Below, in pieces: positions 5,170-11,370 of a DNA stretch of 11,370 bases. The stretch spans positions 1-11,370 of the forward strand of contig JAGQIY010000555.1 in assembly GCA_020430865.1 (NCBI GenBank). The letters are read 5' to 3'. A model generated the notes under the pieces. It saw only the letters and a program-made list of their open reading frames with translations, was not told where the DNA came from and made no database searches. The translations under genes and the position numbers were made by a program. How positions within the stretch are numbered: the first letter of the stretch is position 1; each line of letters begins with the position of its first letter. Source of the stretch: Myxococcales bacterium. Lineage in GTDB: Bacteria > Myxococcota > Polyangia > Polyangiales > Polyangiaceae.

Positions 5170-8100
5170 TCAGGAGTCGACGGCGATCATCAGGCGCTGG
5201 CGCAGCTCGAAGAAGGGCTCACTCACCCCGTACAACACCAGCTCCTTGAGGCGTTCCTGCGCGGGCACGGCGCTCGATGCTTCATCCGACGCCTTGATGA
5301 TCTCGGCCGCGGTCTCCAGGTCGTGGCACACCACCAGACCGGCGCGGTCAGCGGTCAGATCGACCCCAGCCACCCAGCGCTTCAGATCGAGAGCGCCTCC
5401 GCTCTCCAGCAACTTGGACACGACCCGAGCCAGCTGATCTCGTGCCTGGGCTGACAGGTGCCGCTCCAGCGCTTCAATCGAGTCGCGCACCGGCCCCTCG
5501 AGGGATGGAGCGACGGGGAACTGCGGTGCGTTGAGCTTGATCGCCGCGAACAGCCAGGACTTCAACCCGGTGCCGGAAGGCACCAGGTGGCGGACGTACA
5601 TCCCAGGTCGGAAGTAGGTCAGGTGTCTGGCGGCGATGAATGCTGCGGCCTGCGGCGGGACCTCCGCGCTCAGCGCTGCGGTGCCCAGCACGATGGACGG
5701 CGCGTGGGCGTGGAGGAAGGACAGGCCGCCCGGATCGTTCGGGTTGTGGAACGTGGGTGGCGGCTGCATCCCCAGCACACCGGCCGCGTAGTGCAACGTC
5801 TGGCTCATGGGGTACGGATCCGTCGCCAGGTCGACTTGATACGACTGGTCGTAACCGAGGTCAGCGAAGCTCTGACCACGCGTGAGGATCACCGCGGGCT
5901 CGATCAGCGCGAACACGCTGGTGAGCAGCGGGTCCGCGAAGTTGTGGAACACGCGCGTCAGCCAATCCTCGTCATTGAAGGCGTCCTGAGCGTGCGCAGG
6001 GGTCTCCGCGCGCATACGGCGGAAGAAGCGCTCCTCATCTGGTTCCGCGAGGTTCATCACGAACAAGGCCTGGCACAAGCACCACGCGGCGTCCGCCCGC
6101 TTGACCTCGGTGTACAGCCGTCGCAGCAGCTTGTACGAATCGGGGCGGTACGGGTTCTGGCGCAGGATCGCGAGCTGAGCCGTGACGGCCTTGCCCAGGT
6201 GCTTGTGAGGATCCGACGCGTAGAGGTTGGCGAGTAGCTCGCTCCGCTCCTTGTTCTCTGGATCCAGCGTGTGAGCCGCCTCGTAGGCGTCGATCGCCTT
6301 GTCGGTCCACCCGAGCTGCTTCTCGTAGAGCCCACCGAGCTCGGTGAAGGTCTCGAGCAGCGTCTTCGTGTCCTTCTTCTCCGAGGCACGCTTGAGCCGA
6401 CGCTTGAGTAGCTTCTCGACCGCCTCGTAGTCGCCCCGCTGGCGCTGCAGCTCGATCGCTTCACTGAGCGCCTTGGTCATCTCGGGGTCGAGTTCGAGTA
6501 CCTTCTCGTAGTATTCGATGGCGCGGTCGACGTCACCCATTTGCCGCCCGGAAACGATCGCGGCGGTGTGCATGTACTTCGCCTTCTGGCGCGAGTCGTC
6601 CACGAACTCCGCGAGTCGAAGCACGACCTCGACCAGCTTGCCCCAGTCCTTCTCCTCGCTGTAGAGCTGCATCAGCTTCGTCAGCAGGCGTCGGTCATCG
6701 GGCTTCTCCTCGAGCGCGGCCACGTAGCTCTTCGCCGCCTGCGTGCGATCGTTGAGCTGCTCCGAGGCGATGTCACCCATCTCCATCAGCAGGCGAACCC
6801 GCTCGTCGCCTTCGACGGCTTCGAGATGCTGGCTCTTGATGCTCAAGGCGGCTTGGTAGTCGCCCTTCTCGATCAGGAGTTCGGCCAGGGAGCTCATGGG
6901 GGTGAGGTCCGATGGGTTCAGGTCCAGCGCCTCCTCGAGCGGGGCCTTGGCCTCGTCGAGCTTGCCCAAGCGACGTGCGGATTCTCCCAAGCGGTACAGC
7001 GCAGCAGCGTGCTCGGTGTTCGACAAGTCCTTGGCGAAGCGCTCGAGCAGGTCCCTGTACATCTCGTACGCGCGTGCTGGAGCGCCGTGCTCGAAGGTGA
7101 CCCGTGCGACACGCATCAACGCCTCGCGATCGTCCGGAGCGATACGCTGGAGCGTGTCCATCGGCGCGAGCGCCTTCTCCGTGGAACCACTCTGGCTGAG
7201 CGCGTCCACGAAGTTGACGAGGATGCGTGTGGCCTCGGCCTTCTCCAGCGAGTCCGCTCGATTCGCGACCAGCTCGTAGTGCGCTGCCGCCTCCACGAAG
7301 CGCCTGGCGGCGAATGCCTGATCGCCAAGGATGCTGAGCGCAAGCAGGTTGGTCGGGTCGAAGCCGAGCGCCTTCTTCGCGGCTTCCTCCGCCTTTCCGT
7401 CGTCTTTCAGGCGATCGCGAGCGAGCTTGGCCATCTCTGCCGCGAGCTTGGCCTTCGCGCGGTCGCCTTCGGTCTGCTCCAGCTCACGCTGCAACAGCTG
7501 CATCGCCGCGTTGGCGTCGCCGCGCGCCGCGTACGCCTCGCGCAGCGCCGCCGCGGCCGTCGCGTCCTTGGGGTTGGCATCCAGCGCCAGCTTGTAGCGG
7601 TCGATGGCGCCATCCCGGTCTCCACGACCCTCGAGGATCTTTGCCGCACGGATGTACTGTTCGGCCTTGGCCTCGGGGGAGCTAGCCTTGGAGGCCAGGG
7701 CTTCGATGGCGTCGAGGGCCGCGTCGGCGTCGCCGCTCGACTCGCGCAGCCGAGCCAGCGCTTCCAGCGCACCGGCGTGCTCTGGATCCACCTCCAGCAC
7801 CCGCTCATACGCATGTGTCGCCCGCTCGGGGCTGCCGATCTGTTCGCTGAGGACGCGGCCCTGGGCGAGCGCCAGCTCCACGCGACGGCTGGGCTCCGTG
7901 ACCAGCTTGAGGTGCTGCTCGTAGAGCTCTGCGAGATCCTCCCAGCGGTCGAGGGCACGATAGTGGCGCGACAGCGCGGTCAGCGCCGACTCGTGGGCGG
8001 GGTCGATCTTGAGGATCGACTCCCAAGCGTCAGTCGCCTTGGCGTGGTCGAGGAACTCCTCGTCGTGGATGCCCGCCACACGCTCCAGCAGGGTGATCTT

Positions 8101-10575
8101 CTGGCGAGGCGTGGCGGCGAGCTGGATCTGCCGGGCGAGGTTGTCCAGCAGCTCCTGGTAGCGACCGGCCTTGCTCAGCAAGCGATCCAAGCCACGCAGC
8201 GCGTCTAGGTTGGAGTTGTCCTCCGCGAGCACGGCCTGGTAGCGCCGCGTGGCCTCGGCGTCGTCTCGCAGGTTGTCCTCGTGGATCTCTGCCGCGCGGC
8301 ACATCACGTAGAGCTTCTCGTCACCTCGCAAGGCGTCCGCGCGGCGGTCGAGGATCTTGACCAGCCCCGCGTAGTCGCCGGTGCGTTCGTAGATCTTGGC
8401 CAGCGCCTCGCTCGCCCTGGTGTGGCCGGGGTCCTCCGTCAGCACCTGTTCGTACAGGTCTCGCGCACCGCCAGTATCTCCGAGCTGATGCTCGAGGATC
8501 TCGGCGGCTTCCGCGCGGAAATCGCGCGCCCTCGCGGGGGTGGGCGCGGCGTCGGCGCGCCGGGTCAGCACCATACCGAGTTCCGGCCACTGCTGGGCCT
8601 TGCGGTAGATGCGTGTCATGCCGTCGAGCGCAGCCTCGTTGGCCGGTTCATTCGCGATCACCGCCTGGTAGCAGGGCAGGGCGAGGTCCGGACGACTGAC
8701 TCCCTCGGCGTACCACTTGCCCATGCGCAGCAAGAGCAGGTTCTTCACCTCGAACGGCAGGTCTTCGCTCACGGCTTCGTTGCACGTGCCGAGCACCTCG
8801 TTCCAGGCTTCGTTGTTCGAGCCCACGAGCTTCTCGATTTGCTCTGCGTACTCGTCGCTCTCGGCGTCCTCGCAGTAGGCCTGGGTGTAGGCGACCAAGG
8901 CTTGCTCGTGATCATCGAGTTCGTGAGCGTACAAGTGCCCGATCTCGGCCAGCGCGCGGGCACGCTCGGTGCGGCTCTCGGCTCCTTCGGAGCGCGCCAG
9001 CAGCATCTCCACGAGCTCCTCGTACTTTCCGAGGCGGCGGCGCGTATCCTCCAGACCGGTGACGGCGATGTCGTCGCTCGGGTCTAGCTCCGTGAGCCAG
9101 ACGTAGACCTGCTCGGCCTTCTCGTCGACCTTGGCGTGCTCATACAGGCGTGCCGCGCGGAACAGCAGGCCCTTCTTGGCCTCCTTCTGGTCCTTGTCGG
9201 AGGCCTCCAGTTGGTCTGCCGCCATGCTGAAGGCTTCGGCTACCCGTGCGGCGTCCGCGCCTTCTTCCACCGCCGCCTCGAGGGCCAGGGCCGCGTCGGC
9301 GTCTTCGGCATCAGCGACCAGGGCATCGATGCGCGCGTCCAGCTCGCTGTCGTCGATCTTCTGTTCCCGCTTGCTGACACTGCCGCGCCCGAGCGTCTCC
9401 AAGCTCTCCAGCAGGACTCGAGCGTCAGCCGGGCGCTTGTCGGGGTCCTTGTTCAGCAGTCGCAACACGAACTCGTCGAGCTCGGTCGTGATCCAGCCGC
9501 GAGGAGCCACCGTGCTGGGCGCCGGCGGCTCCTGCTTCAGGTGACCGATCGCGGCGTCGATCGCGGTCTTCGCCTCGAATGGCGGCTTTCCGCTCAACAC
9601 CTCGAAGAGCAGTGCGCCGAATGAGTAGACGTCAGCTCGTGGGTCGGCGCCCATGCCGCGGATCTGTTCGGGCGACACGGTCTTGGGCGAACCGACGGTG
9701 CTGAACAGCTCTCGCTGTCCGCTGTTCACGCGCGCACGCGCGCGAAGGCGATCCGAGCCTGCATCGAGCAGGACGAGGCGACTGGTGCCATCGCTACCGC
9801 GTGACACCAGGACGTTCTCCAGCCTCAGGTCGCCATGAGCGATGCGCCGCTTGTGCAGGGCCGCCAGGGGCTCGAGGATCCCCTGGAGCAGCGCCCGCGC
9901 CTCGTTGATGTGCATCGGTCCGGTGCGCTCGATGCGTGCTGCAAGCGGCTGAGCGTCGACGAAATGGTGTGCGACGTAGTAGCGCCCGTCGACGTCGCCG
10001 ACCTCGAGCTCCCCGGGCAAACCGGCGTGCTGAGTCTGACCCACCAGGCGCGTTACCGTGAGAAAACGCATCAGCCCGCGCTGGTCTCGCGTGGCTTCCC
10101 GGCGCAGTACCTTCACCCGGTAGTCCTGGTCACCGCGGCGGGCGAGATAGCTCACGCCGAGGCGCCCCTCTCCCAGCTTGCGTGTCAGCTGGAAGTCACC
10201 GAACGCCTTGCCCAGCTCGAGCTCCTCTGGCTGGAGCAGCCCGTGCACTCGGATCTGGCTGAGCTTGGGGCTGGTGTCCTCCTTGCTCGCGAGGACCGCG
10301 TCGCACAGCGCTTCGATCGCGTCCGCCTCCACGCAGTGCTCGGTCAGCGCGCGAACGAAAGAACCTTTCGCTGCCGTGCCGCCTACCTGTTCGGGCTCGA
10401 TCCCCAGCACGCCACGCGTGAGGTTGATGATTTCATCGAGCTCGAACAGTCGTTCCAGCTCCGCACGCAGTATGTCCATCTCGACCATGCTGTATTGTTC
10501 CGGGTTGACGCGCTTCGGTCCGCTCACCCCCAACTCCCTCGCGGAACCACCAACCCGTGGGGGTGGATTATCCAT
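5170..10575 (-). CDS. Giant Ser/Thr kinase-like TPR-repeat signalling protein
   Basis: 1801 residues from ATG 10575; TTG 10605, ATG 10488 and ATG 10479 are alternatives, and no start has a clear ribosome site. Residues 30-100 form a small helical domain. Residues 128-394 are a eukaryotic-type kinase fold: G135-E-G-R-L-G140, Lys155 (RVKVL), catalytic loop H247-G-D249 with N254, D271-A-G in place of DFG, S301-P-E, D315 (ADVYSFG) and R381. The usual alpha-C Glu appears to be Val174. Residues about 420-1470 are TPR-like helical pairs in about fourteen units of 71-75 residues, each with an [E/D]P-type turn. Residues about 1475-1801 are an unrecognised alpha/beta domain without a visible HExxH or other catalytic motif. 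No signal peptide or membrane helix was seen, so it should be cytoplasmic. Such kinase-TPR fusions are common in myxobacteria; substrates are unknown. Confidence 0.85.
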   Translation of the reverse strand: MDNPPPRVGGSARELGVSGPKRVNPEQYSMVEMDILRAELERLFELDEIINLTRGVLGIEPEQVGGTAAKGSFVRALTEHCVEADAIEALCDAVLASKEDTSPKLSQIRVHGLLQPEELELGKAFGDFQLTRKLGEGRLGVSYLARRGDQDYRVKVLRREATRDQRGLMRFLTVTRLVGQTQHAGLPGELEVGDVDGRYYVAHHFVDAQPLAARIERTGPMHINEARALLQGILEPLAALHKRRIAHGDLRLENVLVSRGSDGTSRLVLLDAGSDRLRARARVNSGQRELFSTVGSPKTVSPEQIRGMGADPRADVYSFGALLFEVLSGKPPFEAKTAIDAAIGHLKQEPPAPSTVAPRGWITTELDEFVLRLLNKDPDKRPADARVLLESLETLGRGSVSKREQKIDDSELDARIDALVADAEDADAALALEAAVEEGADAARVAEAFSMAADQLEASDKDQKEAKKGLLFRAARLYEHAKVDEKAEQVYVWLTELDPSDDIAVTGLEDTRRRLGKYEELVEMLLARSEGAESRTERARALAEIGHLYAHELDDHEQALVAYTQAYCEDAESDEYAEQIEKLVGSNNEAWNEVLGTCNEAVSEDLPFEVKNLLLLRMGKWYAEGVSRPDLALPCYQAVIANEPANEAALDGMTRIYRKAQQWPELGMVLTRRADAAPTPARARDFRAEAAEILEHQLGDTGGARDLYEQVLTEDPGHTRASEALAKIYERTGDYAGLVKILDRRADALRGDEKLYVMCRAAEIHEDNLRDDAEATRRYQAVLAEDNSNLDALRGLDRLLSKAGRYQELLDNLARQIQLAATPRQKITLLERVAGIHDEEFLDHAKATDAWESILKIDPAHESALTALSRHYRALDRWEDLAELYEQHLKLVTEPSRRVELALAQGRVLSEQIGSPERATHAYERVLEVDPEHAGALEALARLRESSGDADAALDAIEALASKASSPEAKAEQYIRAAKILEGRGDRDGAIDRYKLALDANPKDATAAAALREAYAARGDANAAMQLLQRELEQTEGDRAKAKLAAEMAKLARDRLKDDGKAEEAAKKALGFDPTNLLALSILGDQAFAARRFVEAAAHYELVANRADSLEKAEATRILVNFVDALSQSGSTEKALAPMDTLQRIAPDDREALMRVARVTFEHGAPARAYEMYRDLLERFAKDLSNTEHAAALYRLGESARRLGKLDEAKAPLEEALDLNPSDLTPMSSLAELLIEKGDYQAALSIKSQHLEAVEGDERVRLLMEMGDIASEQLNDRTQAAKSYVAALEEKPDDRRLLTKLMQLYSEEKDWGKLVEVVLRLAEFVDDSRQKAKYMHTAAIVSGRQMGDVDRAIEYYEKVLELDPEMTKALSEAIELQRQRGDYEAVEKLLKRRLKRASEKKDTKTLLETFTELGGLYEKQLGWTDKAIDAYEAAHTLDPENKERSELLANLYASDPHKHLGKAVTAQLAILRQNPYRPDSYKLLRRLYTEVKRADAAWCLCQALFVMNLAEPDEERFFRRMRAETPAHAQDAFNDEDWLTRVFHNFADPLLTSVFALIEPAVILTRGQSFADLGYDQSYQVDLATDPYPMSQTLHYAAGVLGMQPPPTFHNPNDPGGLSFLHAHAPSIVLGTAALSAEVPPQAAAFIAARHLTYFRPGMYVRHLVPSGTGLKSWLFAAIKLNAPQFPVAPSLEGPVRDSIEALERHLSAQARDQLARVVSKLLESGGALDLKRWVAGVDLTADRAGLVVCHDLETAAEIIKASDEASSAVPAQERLKELVLYGVSEPFFELRQRLMIAVDS

Positions 10576-10623
10576 GAGTGAACGTGGGAGTGACGAACTC
10601 AGCAATCGGGTGTTTGGCTAGTA

Positions 10624-10636
10624 CCGCCCAGGGCGG
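10624..10636. promoter_or_regulatory. Operator-like inverted repeat at the predicted start of transcription of the giant gene
   Basis: CCGCCC-A-GGGCGG is a perfect 6-bp inverted repeat with a single central base. It lies just downstream of the candidate -10 box and about 50 bases before the ATG, so it would overlap the first transcribed bases. It could be a repressor site or a small 5' hairpin. The GC-rich composition makes chance occurrence possible. Confidence 0.35.
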
Positions 10637-10639
10637 CGC

Positions 10640-10645
10640 ATCATA
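10640..10645 (-). promoter_or_regulatory. Candidate -10 box for the giant kinase/TPR gene
   Basis: On the minus strand the hexamer reads TATGAT, five of six matches to the housekeeping -10 consensus, and it stands out in a GC-rich region. The predicted start of transcription is near 10633, leaving a leader of about 58 bases before ATG 10575. No good -35 box lies 16-18 bases upstream (TGTCAA at 17 bp is a poor match). Confidence 0.35.
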
Positions 10646-10826
10646 GCGAAACGCCCGAGGAATTGACACCTGAACCGGCGGCCGAGCGCCGCTCCAGAAG
10701 CTGAAACGCGGCTCCGGATCGCGGCACGCAGACCCGTTCAGTGAGCATGTACACTTCCTGGCTCAACAGCATTTACCGTGCACGAATACTTGGCCCGGCG
10801 CGCGCGGCTGGGTCACGACATGCAGC

Positions 10827-11120
10827 ATGTTGCATCGTCAGCTGTTCTTCGAGCGCGTCCTGCCCATCGCCATCCTGGCGCTGGCTGCGGTCTCGGTGCC
10901 CTGGTTGATGCTGTCGCCGGAGGGACTCCCGCGGCTCGATCGGCTGCGCGCGGAGCGAGCCGAAGTGGACGACGAGGTCTCGCGCCTGAGTCAGGAGATC
11001 CACGAACTTCGGGCGGAAGTGAAGCGCATCAAACAGGATCCGACCGCTGTCGAGCAGGTTGCTCGCGACGAGCTCGGCTTGGTGCGCAAGACGGAAGTCG
11101 TCTACCAGTTCTCGAAGTGA
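10827..11120 (+). CDS. ftsB: FtsB/DivIC-family cell division protein
   Basis: 97 residues, the usual length for this family. A short cytoplasmic N-terminus is followed by one membrane helix at about 10-30 (VLPIAILALAAVSVPWLML), a heptad-like coiled coil at about 36-70 (LRAERAEVDDEVSRLSQEIH), and the conserved C-terminal motif DPTAVEQVARDELGLVRKTE ending in VVYQF. FtsB/DivIC joins FtsL and FtsQ/DivIB in the divisome and helps trigger septal wall synthesis. The gene is divergent from the giant kinase gene, with an intergenic space of about 220 bases, and lies ahead of another plus-strand gene. ATG 10827 has only a weak ribosome site; an ATG at 10820 is in another frame. The family call is firm; whether to name it FtsB or DivIC is convention. 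Confidence 0.88.
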   Translation: MLHRQLFFERVLPIAILALAAVSVPWLMLSPEGLPRLDRLRAERAEVDDEVSRLSQEIHELRAEVKRIKQDPTAVEQVARDELGLVRKTEVVYQFSK

Positions 11121-11124
11121 GCGG

Positions 11125-11139
11125 GCGCCGCTTCGGCGC
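11125..11139 (+). terminator. Weak hairpin after ftsB
   Basis: GCGCCG pairs with CGGCGC around a CTT loop, 5 bases after the ftsB stop. No U-tract follows. It may be an attenuating hairpin between ftsB and the next plus-strand gene or chance in GC-rich DNA. Confidence 0.25.
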
Positions 11140-11194
11140 ATTCGGGCTACCGCTCCGCTTGTCTGGAGCAAACGACTGATGTGGTGGTGAGCGC

Positions 11195-11370
11195 TTGCGT
11201 CGGCTGCCCGTCGTCGCCGATTCTCTGGTGGTGTCGGTGGACCTTGCGCGTAGGTTGGCTCGCTCCGGCTCGGTGCCGGTCGACGCCATCGAGGAGGCGC
11301 TGCGGCGCTGGGTCAACCGAGGCGAAGCGTTCCTCGCCGTCTTGGCCGAGCGCGAGCCGCGAGTCGAACA
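11195..11370 (+). CDS. Unidentified protein, N-terminal part (cut by window end)
   Basis: The frame is open from 11180 (after a TGA at 11177-11179) to the window end. A TTG at 11195 preceded by GGTGAG with a 4-nt gap is the best visible start, giving about 58 residues beginning LRRLPVVADSLVVSVDLARR. The segment SGSVPVDAIEEALRRWVNRG has the look of a short helical domain seen at the N-termini of GspE/MshE-type and other signalling proteins in myxobacteria, where a helix pair precedes the functional domain. This resemblance is by eye only. Third positions are GC-rich in this frame and the other two frames give Trp/Cys-rich translations, supporting the frame. The product cannot be named from this fragment. 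Confidence 0.55.
   Translation, partial: MRRLPVVADSLVVSVDLARRLARSGSVPVDAIEEALRRWVNRGEAFLAVLAEREPRVE

Noticed and set aside
6541..8208. Plus-strand open frame of 555 codons opposite the giant gene
   Set aside because: It is antisense to the TPR repeats; in GC-rich genomes the strong third-position bias keeps antisense frames open. Its translation is Leu/Arg/Val/Gln rich with no domain, while the minus strand shows clear kinase and TPR motifs.
9835..10581. Plus-strand open frame of 248 codons opposite the kinase domain
   Set aside because: It covers the kinase catalytic and N-terminal codons in antisense and has no recognisable domain or ribosome site.
10663..10668. TTGACA as a -35 box for ftsB
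   Set aside because: No -10-like hexamer lies 16-18 bases downstream (the sequence there is GC-rich), and it is about 160 bases before the start codon.
10778..11179. Alternative plus-strand frame of 133 codons over ftsB
   Set aside because: Arg/Gly/Ala-rich translation with no motifs; the ftsB frame shows the membrane helix, coiled coil and conserved C-terminal motif.

Overview
The window is GC-rich, has long open frames on both strands with strongly GC-biased third codon positions, and carries a type II secretion operon tail of the GspL-GspM-GspN type plus a very large Ser/Thr-kinase/TPR protein. Together these point to a myxobacterium (Myxococcota, perhaps the Polyangia side). That placement is inference from gene content; there is no rRNA or marker gene here to settle it.

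Layout. (1) Positions 1-2431, plus strand: the 3' end of a type II secretion (T2SS) gene set, gspL (5' end missing), gspM and gspN, joined by two ATGA stop/start overlaps. A perfect GC-rich hairpin at 2457-2480 closes the unit. (2) Positions 2504-4930, minus strand: a compact three-gene regulatory operon read as ECF sigma factor, then zinc-binding (ZAS) membrane anti-sigma factor, then an unusual exported membrane protein made of an STN/secretin-N-like domain, a bactofilin-like beta-helix stretch and a multi-pass C-terminus. Its joints are a 2-nt gap and an 8-nt overlap. (3) Positions 5170-10575, minus strand: one gene of about 1800 codons encoding a small N-terminal helical domain, a divergent eukaryotic-type protein kinase domain, about fourteen strikingly regular 72-residue TPR-like units and an unrecognised C-terminal domain of about 300 residues. 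(4) Positions 10827-11120, plus strand: an FtsB/DivIC-type division protein. (5) From about 11195: the start of an unidentified plus-strand gene cut by the window edge.

How the parts may work together. GspL and GspM form the inner-membrane platform that holds the secretion ATPase; GspN is an accessory inner-membrane protein. The sigma/anti-sigma pair should form an envelope-sensing switch. Their operon partner places an STN domain, a module that in FecA-type receptors signals towards FecR-type anti-sigma regulators, on the outer side of the membrane where the anti-sigma loop lies, which suggests it is the sensor or the effector of this switch. The giant kinase/TPR protein has no membrane segment and looks like a cytoplasmic signalling scaffold.

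The least ordinary objects are the STN/beta-helix/membrane fusion in the ECF operon and the kinase-TPR giant with its non-canonical active site, possible effector-associated-like N-terminal domain and highly regular repeat. I saw no mobile element, CRISPR array, tRNA, rRNA or phage gene. No stretch longer than 300 bases lacks a gene; the largest gap is the divergent intergenic region 10576-10826.
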